DNA of 14,256 nt, taken from the NCBI GenBank assembly GCA_949123685.1, contig CASBHZ010000076.1, positions 1-14,256 of the forward strand, in the 5' to 3' direction. Shown here piece after piece: positions 8,547-14,134 of this stretch. The notes under the pieces are model-generated. The model was not told the DNA's origin. It did not search any database and was given only the letters and a program-made list of their open reading frames with translations. A program made the position numbers and the translations under genes. Source of the stretch: an uncultured Bacteroidales bacterium. Its GTDB lineage: Bacteria; Bacteroidota; Bacteroidia; Bacteroidales; Muribaculaceae. Position 1 is the stretch's first letter. Every line of letters begins with the position of its first letter.

Positions 8547-10055
8547 ATGACTATTGACGATATAAAGGCATTGATTGCGGCGGACGAGTCGAGGACTCTA
8601 GAGCTGAAAAAGACAACCGGCGAACTGAAAGACGGTATGCACTCGGCGTGTGCGTTTCTCAACACCGACGGCGGTTGGCTAATCATAGGAATCACTCCAA
8701 AGTCTCTGAAGATTATTGGGCAAGAAGTTACCGACAGTACCAAGCGTGAGATTGCGCAGGCCCTTTCAGGCATCGAACCGGCGGTGGATGCGGCAATCGA
8801 GTATGTTGATGTGCCGGAGCATCCGGGCAATAAGGTAATCGCGATGCATTTCGATGGTTGGGTATTGGGTGACAAGCCTTATACTTACCACGGACGCCCG
8901 TATTATAAAGTTGAAAGCACCACGATGGTAATGCCACGCGAGATGTATGATGAGCGGGTGCGGGAACATCGTCCGCAGAATTATTCGTGGGAACGGATTA
9001 CGGCAGACGATGTGACATTGGCGGATTTGGACGAGGATCTTATCCTTGGATGCGTGCGCCGTGGTGTGGAGCGCGGCCGTTTGCCGGAGACAACGATGCG
9101 CGAGCCTATTCGCGACATCCTGAACAAGTGGAAACTGCTGTCAAACGGCATACCGACTAACGGCGCGGTGCTTTTATTCTCCCGTCAGATTGGTGAATAT
9201 CCGCAATTCGCGCTTCGGATGGCCCGGTTTGCCGGCACGGATAAGAATGAGTTTATCGACAATCAACGGGTCGAAGGGAATTTCTTCGAGTTGCTGAACG
9301 CCGGCATGGCGTTCATGTTCAAGCATCTGAATCTCAGCGGCAAGATCACCAACCGCAGTCTGATGCGCGAGGAAAAACTTGAGGTGCCGTACGTTGCCCT
9401 ACGCGAGGCTCTGATAAATTCGCTGTCGCACCGGCAGTGGGAGAAGTTCAAGTTGACTGGCAGTCTTGCCATTTATGATGACCGCATAGAGATTTCAAAT
9501 CCCGGAGTCCTGCCCCGTCAGCTCACACCCGATACGATGAAGGATGTCCATGAATCCTATCCATATAATGAGCTGGTTGCCAAGGCTCTTTATCATTCGA
9601 CATATCTGGAGAGCTGGGGTACAGGCGTGCAACGCATCGTAGATGTCTGCACCGAGCAAGGCCTCCCCGAACCGACATGGAGCATCAACGGTGCCTTCAT
9701 TACTATCACCTTCCAACGACCCAAGCACGACCCAAACACGCTCCAAGTTTCCGACCAAGTTGCGTCCAACCACCGACCAAGTACCGACCAAGTACCGACC
9801 AAATACCGACCAAGCACCGAGCAAGTTCAAATAATCATACAGTCTATGACTGAAGACTATATGGCTCTAAAAGATATTATGGCTAAGATGGGAATAAAAC
9901 ACCGTCCAACGTTTAGAGAAAATTATCTTACCCCGGCATTAGTGGAAGGTGCCATTGAGCGGCTTTATCCAGACCAGCCCAATCATCCCAAGCAGAAATA
10001 CCGCTTAACAGAAGCTGCAAAGGAATGGAAGAATAAGAAAATCCCAAAGAAATAG
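8547..10055 (+). CDS. AlbA_2 domain and HATPase_c_4 protein, putative regulator
   Basis: This 502-residue protein has an N-terminal AlbA_2 (Schlafen-like, putative nucleic-acid-binding) domain over about residues 1-125, with the typical ESRTLELK and NTDGGWLIIGI stretches. A GHKL-type ATPase domain (HATPase_c_4) follows, with an N-box E287-A-L-I-N291, a NPG motif (318-320) and a SWGTG loop (356-360). After a repeat-coded, Pro- and Gln-containing linker (about 402-427), the C terminus (about 428-502) looks like a winged-helix module. Such proteins are often annotated as transcriptional regulators or RecG-related; none is firmly characterised. GC content is much higher than in the preceding ATPase gene, so it has a different recent origin. 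It follows in the same direction after 78 bp, and may be the last gene of the operon. Confidence 0.75.
   Translation: MTIDDIKALIAADESRTLELKKTTGELKDGMHSACAFLNTDGGWLIIGITPKSLKIIGQEVTDSTKREIAQALSGIEPAVDAAIEYVDVPEHPGNKVIAMHFDGWVLGDKPYTYHGRPYYKVESTTMVMPREMYDERVREHRPQNYSWERITADDVTLADLDEDLILGCVRRGVERGRLPETTMREPIRDILNKWKLLSNGIPTNGAVLLFSRQIGEYPQFALRMARFAGTDKNEFIDNQRVEGNFFELLNAGMAFMFKHLNLSGKITNRSLMREEKLEVPYVALREALINSLSHRQWEKFKLTGSLAIYDDRIEISNPGVLPRQLTPDTMKDVHESYPYNELVAKALYHSTYLESWGTGVQRIVDVCTEQGLPEPTWSINGAFITITFQRPKHDPNTLQVSDQVASNHRPSTDQVPTKYRPSTEQVQIIIQSMTEDYMALKDIMAKMGIKHRPTFRENYLTPALVEGAIERLYPDQPNHPKQKYRLTEAAKEWKNKKIPKK
9750..9826 (+). repeat. 11-bp tandem repeat inside the AlbA_2 gene
   Basis: Five adjacent copies of ACCGACCAAGT, each with at most one change, run from 9772 to 9826. 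Two more degenerate copies precede them in register (9750-9771). The unit length is not a multiple of three, so gain or loss of one unit shifts the frame. After a gain the frame ends at the TAA at 9832-9834, and after a loss at the TGA at 9851-9853; both remove the C-terminal winged-helix module. The protein shows this as an 11-residue pseudo-repeat with STDQV and STEQV. Confidence 0.85.
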
Positions 10056-10063
10056 TTGAAGTT

Positions 10064-10160
10064 CATCCGACCGGAAACAGCCATAATCCGACCGTTTTTA
10101 TCACATCCGACCGAAATTTCGGTCGGATGCGCATTGATTAGCCGTAATCCGACCGTTTTT
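10064..10160. repeat. ATCCGACCG repeat cluster
   Basis: The nonamer ATCCGACCG occurs four times in direct orientation (starting 10065, 10086, 10105, 10147) and once inverted (10120-10128) within 97 bp. Two copies extend to a longer direct repeat, AGCCRTAATCCGACCG followed by five Ts, at 10079-10099 and 10140-10160, identical at 20 of 21 positions. The cluster begins 9 bp after the AlbA_2 stop codon. Repeats around a palindrome suggest a protein-binding or recombination site; a transcription-stop role is possible where the stem is followed by Ts. Confidence 0.85.
10104..10129. repeat. Perfect 26-bp palindrome
   Basis: Each half reads CATCCGACCGAAA, and the two halves meet without a spacer. 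It is the centre of the ATCCGACCG cluster. No T-tract follows on the plus strand, so it is not a standard intrinsic terminator for the AlbA_2 gene; a dimeric protein operator or a cruciform-forming site fits better. Confidence 0.85.
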
Positions 10161-10221
10161 GAGTGTAAGAATTGGAAGATATGGACAATCATTCAGATGG
10201 CAAGTCAGACGGTCAGTCATT

Positions 10222-10243
10222 TGAATGATTGATAAATCATTCA
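10222..10243. repeat. Perfect inverted repeat, 9-bp arms
   Basis: TGAATGATT and AATCATTCA flank the 4-nt loop GATA. It lies between the ATCCGACCG cluster and the 8-bp array. There is no T-tract on either side, so a terminator is unlikely; it may be a binding site or a structured element in the same complex cis-acting region. Confidence 0.7.
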
Positions 10244-10306
10244 GACATTCTAATGGCAATCCCTCCTGTCATTCATCCATAAGGATTGACATTCATCTGC
10301 TCATAA

Positions 10307-10418
10307 GTTCATTCAGACATCTGTTCATACGTATGTACATCCATACGTTCAGATGTTCATACATCAGTACGTTCATACATCAATACGTTAGTACGTTCAT
10401 ACGTCAATACGTACTAAC
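10307..10418. repeat. Tandem array with an 8-bp period
   Basis: Fourteen consecutive 8-bp units can be laid out without a gap. GTTCATAC occurs exactly at 10323, 10355, 10371 and 10395; the other units are variants such as ATCAGTAC, ATCAATAC, GTTAGTAC and GTCAATAC. Most of the last twelve units end in TAC. GTTCATAC often alternates with an ATC-type unit, giving a 16-bp higher-order period. The array stops 2 bp before a -7-like box. It resembles neither CRISPR (no spacers) nor classical plasmid iterons. Confidence 0.8.
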
Positions 10419-10420
10419 AG

Positions 10421-10428
10421 CATCTTTG
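10421..10428 (+). promoter_or_regulatory. Near-consensus -7 box after the 8-bp array
   Basis: CATCTTTG differs from TAnnTTTG only in its first base. It lies 16 nt before an ATG at 10445, the same spacing as the integrase box and its ATG. The upstream promoter region would be made entirely of the 8-bp array, so changes in the array could alter promoter strength. Confidence 0.35.
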
Positions 10429-10444
10429 CAATCAAGACTTCAAT

Positions 10445-10672
10445 ATGCAACTATCTGTAGTAATGCGCATTAACCAAATTGAAATCTCGAAAGCATCATA
10501 TATTGCGTATTGTTATGTCAACTATCTTGAGCCAAATCTTATTCGTCCTCATTGCAAGAAGTTGGATTTTGTCAATATTGATGTGCAAATAATTGAAACA
10601 GTCTGCTATCCCGATTACAACTGGCTTTTCTGTCGGGAGCCTATTGTAATTTGGTGCTATCAAGCCTTCTGA
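10445..10672 (+). CDS. Possible small hypothetical protein, 75 residues
   Basis: I do not recognise this product. The frame is 75 codons, rich in Ile, Tyr and Cys (five Cys), with no evident signal peptide or membrane span. The support is positional: an ATG 16 nt after a -7-like box in a stretch that otherwise has no gene between the AlbA_2 and integrase genes. It could equally be chance, since the box deviates from consensus and codon use was not tested. Confidence 0.25.
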   Translation: MQLSVVMRINQIEISKASYIAYCYVNYLEPNLIRPHCKKLDFVNIDVQIIETVCYPDYNWLFCREPIVIWCYQAF

Positions 10673-10855
10673 TTCTGTAGGTCGGGACGGAATCCGTCGG
10701 GATTCTGCAAGTTATGTTATGAGCTGCATGAAATTGATTTTGCAGCTCAAAACCCTTGCAGTATGTTGGTGGGTCTTACTCCAAAGTCGTAATCCCCGTT
10801 GCCGATTTCACACTCCGATTTTCCCCTTTTTGTTTTCATTATGATTGGCGGCGAA
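10673..10855. other. Intergenic stretch with small hairpins
   Basis: No gene is seen. A hairpin with perfect 8-bp arms, GAGCTGCA and TGCAGCTC, spans 10721-10748 with a 12-nt loop. A smaller GAATCC/GGATTC hairpin lies near 10691-10705. Neither is followed by a T-tract. The stretch is downstream of the integrase and may hold recombinase arm sites, which I cannot identify by eye. Confidence 0.4.
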
Positions 10856-10894
10856 AAGAAAAAAGCCGACAAATCACATCGGACTTATCGGCTT
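10856..10894 (-). terminator. Intrinsic terminator of the integrase gene
   Basis: Read on the minus strand, AAGCCGA (10894-10888) pairs with TCGGCTT (10869-10863) across an 18-nt loop, followed by a T-tract (about 10864-10856). It lies 21 bp past the integrase stop codon. Confidence 0.65.
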
Positions 10895-10914
10895 CGGATT
10901 GGGTGGCTTTTCCT

Positions 10915-12162
10915 TTACATCGGTACATAGTTGATTTCACCGAGGGAATTAATTGCGTCTTGCTTTAGACTGTCAACGACGTGGAGGTATCGTTCCGTCA
11001 TCTTTATAGAGGTGTGTCCGAGGAGGCTCGACACCGTTTTTATATTCGCTCCTTTGGTGAGGACGTTTACCGCAAAGCTGTGTCGGGCGCAATGCCATGT
11101 GATTTTCTTCTTAATGCCTGCCGCCTTTACCCATTTACGCAGATACAGGTTGCAGATGTTATAATGTGGAACTTTGAATATCCGTTCATCAAAGTTGTCG
11201 TTATCCGGCTCGCCGATCAGACGGATAAGGGTGTTGTTCAACGGAACGATTACCCAGCTCCGGCTGCTATGGTCTTTAGTCTTTTGCTGTTGGAACCGCA
11301 ATGTCTGGGTTGAGTAGTCCACATTGCGGTAGGTCAACTGGCTTGTGTCGCACCAACGCACCCCGGTGTATAAACCGAAGATGAACGCACGGTGAATTTC
11401 CGGCCTCTGGCCTTCAAAATGTGTCGCAACAAGCTGCTGTATTTCCTCCGGCAGAAGAATCTCCTTTTGTAGCGTCATGTTGTCGTTCTTCAACACGAAA
11501 CCACGGCACGGATTTTTCTTGATTAGGTCTTTGTCAACAGCCGCAGTAACCATACGCTTGAACATTCGGAAATATATTTTCGGACCGTCGCCTGTTCCGT
11601 TCTCTTTCAGATACTCAACATAGGCAGCTACCATGTCGACTGTCAACTGTGTCATCTTGAGATTATTCTTGTAGAGAGAATATCTCGGTGTATCGGCAAG
11701 AAAGTTCTTGAACTTTTGGAGTCCGTGCCCGAGCGTTATGCGGGTGTATTTGGTGAGAGTCGGAGATTTGATGAACTCGTTGCAGAATTCAAGGAAATCC
11801 TCGTCCATGTCTTTTCGGAGACGATAGCCTTCCCTGTCCTCCAAAAAAGATTGCTCACGTTCAAAACGTATCTTTTCAGCAAGGGTAAGAGTATTCCTAT
11901 TCTGCATACGTTCTTGCTGGTTGCGGGGATGAAGCCAGATATACAGGTTGAGGTTCTCTTTCTTGCGGGAGTGTTTGATTTGATATTTCGGTTTACCCGC
12001 CATCGCTCCCTCGGTGTAAAATACCTGATTCCCATCCTCGTCAAGCACGGGCGATTCAGTCCTGCCGAGATAATATTCAAGGTAGAGGCTGGCACGTCCG
12101 TCGCTCAATTCCGATTGCCGGAGTTTGGGATTCTGCTTCTTGCGATTTTCTATTTTTGCCAT
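10915..12162 (-). CDS. Tyrosine site-specific recombinase (integrase)
   Basis: This 415-residue protein catalyses strand exchange between attachment sites. The catalytic set is complete: R269 in GVRW, a Lys in QQKTK (294 or 296), H357-x2-R360, H383 in LGHTS and the nucleophile Y392 in ERYLHV. The N-terminal part (about 1-100) fits a Bacteroidales arm-DNA-binding domain, followed by a SAM-like core-binding domain (about 110-215). I chose the ATG at 12162 because it opens the conserved N terminus (MAKIENRKKQ) and lies 16 nt after a perfect -7 box; the in-frame ATG at 12255 is upstream of that box. It faces into the defence genes and lies about 100 bp from the candidate right attachment site. 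It is not IntDOT by sequence. No excisionase gene is recognised nearby. Confidence 0.92.
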   Translation of the reverse strand: MAKIENRKKQNPKLRQSELSDGRASLYLEYYLGRTESPVLDEDGNQVFYTEGAMAGKPKYQIKHSRKKENLNLYIWLHPRNQQERMQNRNTLTLAEKIRFEREQSFLEDREGYRLRKDMDEDFLEFCNEFIKSPTLTKYTRITLGHGLQKFKNFLADTPRYSLYKNNLKMTQLTVDMVAAYVEYLKENGTGDGPKIYFRMFKRMVTAAVDKDLIKKNPCRGFVLKNDNMTLQKEILLPEEIQQLVATHFEGQRPEIHRAFIFGLYTGVRWCDTSQLTYRNVDYSTQTLRFQQQKTKDHSSRSWVIVPLNNTLIRLIGEPDNDNFDERIFKVPHYNICNLYLRKWVKAAGIKKKITWHCARHSFAVNVLTKGANIKTVSSLLGHTSIKMTERYLHVVDSLKQDAINSLGEINYVPM

Positions 12163-12178
12163 ACAATTATAATTTGCG

Positions 12179-12186
12179 CAAAGATA
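12179..12186 (-). promoter_or_regulatory. -7 promoter box of the integrase
   Basis: Read on the minus strand this is TATCTTTG, an exact match to TAnnTTTG, with the start codon 16 nt downstream. The expected leader is only about 10 nt, with no Shine-Dalgarno sequence, as is common in Bacteroidetes. This box decides the start at 12162. Confidence 0.65.
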
Positions 12187-12263
12187 ATCCGAGGTATAAT
12201 AATCTGAAAATCGCCGTTTACAGACCTTAACATTTTCCCTCTTCCTACAGTCCATAATCGAGG

Positions 12264-12295
12264 GTACAAAAGGTGTACTTTTTGAGAAAATCGGG
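12264..12295. repeat. Candidate right attachment site (direct repeat)
   Basis: This is the second copy of the 326-357 repeat. Here the core is nearly symmetrical: CAAAAGGTGTACTTTTTG (12267-12284) matches its own complement at 14 of 18 positions, as expected for paired recombinase-binding arms around a short spacer. It lies about 100 bp upstream of the integrase start codon. Confidence 0.42.
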
Positions 12296-12400
12296 TCAAA
12301 AGCAGGAAAATCACCGCAATATCGATAACGGATATTGCGCTGATAACAAGCACAATTAGCTCATTTGACTTATCTCGACTTTTCAATCAAAGAAATCTGG

Positions 12401-12409
12401 TAAATTTAC
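12401..12409 (+). promoter_or_regulatory. Weak -7-like box ahead of the structured leader
   Basis: TAAATTTAC matches TAnnTTTG except for the last conserved base. A transcript would begin near 12412-12416, at the base of the long hairpin that follows. No -33 element is seen at the right distance. Confidence 0.3.
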
Positions 12410-12411
12410 AC

Positions 12412-12477
12412 TACGGAGACGATTGCGTGATGCTTATGCTATGCCTACGCATAGCGTGCATTCACGTACTCTCCGTA
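12412..12477 (+). promoter_or_regulatory. Long imperfect hairpin in the leader of the DHFR-like gene
   Basis: Three stacked helices form one 66-nt stem: TACGGAGA (12412) with TCTCCGTA (12470); CGTGATGC (12426) with GCATTCACG (12458), with one bulged base; and GCTATGC (12438) with GCATAGC (12449) across a 4-nt loop. A short GGCT/AGCC hairpin follows at 12480-12494, then a terminator. The arrangement is that of an attenuator or riboswitch, but I recognise no known family. Confidence 0.55.
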
Positions 12478-12504
12478 AAGGCTTTACCAGAGCCTCCATT
12501 AGAA

Positions 12505-12530
12505 GTAGTGTGGATTGCACGCTACTTTTT
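12505..12530 (+). terminator. Intrinsic terminator or attenuator before the DHFR-like gene
   Basis: GTAGTGTG (12505-12512) pairs with CACGCTAC (12518-12525) over 8 bp, with one G-T wobble and a 5-nt loop, followed directly by TTTTT. It lies 28 bp before the start codon at 12559. Expression of the gene from the upstream promoter needs read-through, which suggests conditional attenuation. Confidence 0.68.
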
Positions 12531-12558
12531 GCTCCTTGCCCAACGAAAGGAAAAGGCT

Positions 12559-12981
12559 ATGGGTAAAGTTCAGATTCTTGCCGTCCTCACGATGGACGGG
12601 TGTCATTCTTCAGAATTATATGGCAAAGCGTATGCGGATTTACGCCTTGACCGCTGCGATATTGACAAAATAAGGGAAAACGCGCTTTACCATATCACGC
12701 CGGACTACTCCATCTCCATGCTGGACGAATGGCGGAAAGACAATACAAACACCTGTTATCTTGCAGAAGCCACTCCCGACAATTCGGACTATATCAACGG
12801 ACTGTTGCGTATGCGGGTGGTGGATGAGATTATCCTATATACCGTGCCTTTCATATCGGGAACGGGACGGCATTTCTTCAAGTCGGCACTACCCGAAGCA
12901 CGCTGGACACTCTCCTCACAAAAGAGTTATTCCAACGGAGTATGCCGGAGCATCTACATACGCATGGAAACCATGAAATAG
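12559..12981 (+). CDS. RibD C-terminal/dihydrofolate-reductase-like protein
   Basis: This 140-residue protein belongs to the RibD_C/DHFR-fold reductases, NAD(P)H-dependent enzymes related to dihydrofolate reductase and the riboflavin reductase RibD. Its recognisable blocks are ILAVLTMDG at the N terminus (a substrate-side strand), TCYLAEA near the middle, and VVDEIILYTVPFISGTG (about 94-110), the family strand-loop with the final GTG. It is close in my memory to the dihydrofolate-reductase family proteins carried beside rteC in Bacteroides conjugative transposons. I prefer the ATG at 12559, preceded by a purine-rich GGAAAAGG; in-frame ATGs from 12430 fall inside the leader hairpin. The substrate is unknown, and trimethoprim resistance cannot be claimed. 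Confidence 0.75.
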   Translation: MGKVQILAVLTMDGCHSSELYGKAYADLRLDRCDIDKIRENALYHITPDYSISMLDEWRKDNTNTCYLAEATPDNSDYINGLLRMRVVDEIILYTVPFISGTGRHFFKSALPEARWTLSSQKSYSNGVCRSIYIRMETMK

Positions 12982-12987
12982 CCAGGA

Positions 12988-13047
12988 TGTTCCATAGAAG
13001 AACACTTTTATAATCCGTTTAATAAAGCAATGTTCTGAAAAAGAACA
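12988..13047. promoter_or_regulatory. Pair of TGTTC-N7-GAACA dyads
   Basis: Two inverted repeats with the same arms and spacer occur at 12988-13004 and 13031-13047. Their centres are 43 bp apart, about four helical turns, so a dimeric regulator could bind both on one face. The second copy extends to 8-bp arms, AATGTTCT and AGAACATT, followed by TT, so it may also end transcription of the preceding gene. They lie between the DHFR-like gene and rteC. Confidence 0.5.
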
Positions 13048-13220
13048 TTTTCAGAAGATTATAATTCATGTCGGATAAAAAATATCAATTATTATTGCAC
13101 TGAAATCCAGTACGTTGTAAAAACCGTGCCGGATATTTTGCTTTTTGGTCGCGATTTTTGCCAATACTATTCATGTGCGCATACCGAAAACAGAGTGTAA
13201 AATTTCAAAATTGACAGGAC

Positions 13221-13838
13221 ATGAATTATTTTTTATTGGCGGAAACCGATTTCTTCCGCCGGATAAACGAAGCCGGGGACTGCAATATGGAAAAAGCATA
13301 CACGGCTTTCGCCACCCAAGTGATCGAACTGTGTATCGGCAGCCCGGACACGAACCGGACCATCATCGCGTTGGCTTACATCGAAATCGAATTACAGCAT
13401 CATCCCGTGCGTAATCTTCCCGAAGAAAAGAAGGAAATAGCCAACTATGTCAGCAAGGCTCTCTCTTTCGTAAGGAAGATGCAGAAGTTTCTTGCCGCTC
13501 CCCAAGTGCCGCCACTAATCCCCATCCAAACATCCACCGACAACACAAACGAAAATACCGCCTCGCCATTGCAATGGACGGGCAACGCCATCGACCTCGT
13601 GGAGCTGATATACGGCATCAACGAGATGGGCTGTATCAACAACGGCAATATGCCGCTCAAACAGCTTGCTCCACTCCTGTACAAGATATTCGGCGTGGAA
13701 TCAAAGGACTGCTACCGTTTCTATATCGACATCAAACGCCGAAAGAACGAGAGCCGCACCTACTTCCTTGACAAAATGCAGGAAAAACTGAATGAGAAGA
13801 TGCTCCGTGACGAAGAGATGGAGCGCATGAGAAGATAG
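13221..13838 (+). CDS. rteC: RteC-family DNA-binding regulator
   Basis: This 205-residue protein matches the RteC family. In CTnDOT, RteC is made under the control of the RteA-RteB two-component system and activates the xis2c excision operon; it is a cytoplasmic DNA-binding protein with a winged-helix C terminus. Here the diagnostic C-terminal half starts at W119 in WTGNAIDLVELIY and runs through GCINNGN and the RFYIDIKRRK segment to a charged tail. No rteA, rteB or xis gene is visible in the window, so its inducer and target are unknown. The start at 13221 follows TTGACAGGAC, a weak ribosome-binding candidate. The 239-bp gap upstream contains the paired dyads. Confidence 0.85.
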   Translation: MNYFLLAETDFFRRINEAGDCNMEKAYTAFATQVIELCIGSPDTNRTIIALAYIEIELQHHPVRNLPEEKKEIANYVSKALSFVRKMQKFLAAPQVPPLIPIQTSTDNTNENTASPLQWTGNAIDLVELIYGINEMGCINNGNMPLKQLAPLLYKIFGVESKDCYRFYIDIKRRKNESRTYFLDKMQEKLNEKMLRDEEMERMRR

Positions 13839-13854
13839 CAAGTATACATATACG

Positions 13855-13885
13855 AAAAGACAGGATGGAGCATTCCTGTCTTTTT
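13855..13885 (+). terminator. Intrinsic terminator after rteC
   Basis: AGACAGGA (about 13858-13865) pairs with TCCTGTCT (13874-13881) over an 8-nt loop, with A-tract and T-tract extending the stem; TTTTT follows the descending arm. It begins 17 bp after the rteC stop. The A-tract could let it work from the minus strand too. Confidence 0.85.
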
Positions 13886-14107
13886 CGTTTACATTTGATT
13901 ACATGCTAATTAGTTCGATATGAAACCTTTCAACCTGCTAATGATATATTGTAAAGTATTATGTCTGGTAAATAATAGAACCATTCGTGCTATCAAAATT
14001 AATAATTACTACGAACGGTGAAAGAAGCGCTTTAAGATTGGAGTTGTAAAAATCGCCATTTCATAGTCTGTTTTTTATATAAAATTCGCCAATTAAAAAA
14101 ATATGAT
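13886..14107. other. AT-rich intergenic stretch
   Basis: I see no gene here. One imperfect hairpin, ACCATTCGT (13980) with ACGAACGGT (14011), has 8 of 9 pairs and a 22-nt loop. Frequent short A and T runs precede the promoter of the next gene. This may be the boundary between the conjugative-transposon-like segment and other DNA. Confidence 0.4.
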
Positions 14108-14116
14108 TATCTTTGC
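14108..14116 (+). promoter_or_regulatory. -7 promoter box of the AAA_14 ATPase gene
   Basis: TATCTTTGC is an exact -7 match, 19 nt before the ATG at 14135. The leader would be about 12 nt, without a Shine-Dalgarno sequence. Confidence 0.65.
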
Positions 14117-14134
14117 ACTATAATTTATCAAGGT

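Noticed and set aside
10307..10418. CRISPR array
   Set aside because: The repeats are 8 bp long and contiguous, with no unique spacers and no cas genes.
10225..10473. 82-codon frame across the 8-bp array
   Set aside because: Its sequence is a by-product of the repeats (recurring His, Ile, Phe, Tyr), with no initiation signal.
192..12221. Inverted 13-bp match GTAAACGGCGATT (192-204) with 12209-12221
   Set aside because: A 13-bp match on either strand is expected by chance in a window of this size, and the surroundings do not match.
12163..12255. Longer integrase start at 12255
   Set aside because: The extra 31 residues are encoded across and upstream of the perfect -7 box and do not belong to the conserved N terminus.
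12430..12558. Upstream start codons for the DHFR-like gene
   Set aside because: They would translate through the leader hairpin and terminator; the residues encoded do not resemble the family.
13145..13162. Sigma-54-type promoter ahead of rteC (TTGG with TTTGCC)
   Set aside because: The distance between the GG and GC elements is 11 nt instead of the strict 10, and no activator gene is present.
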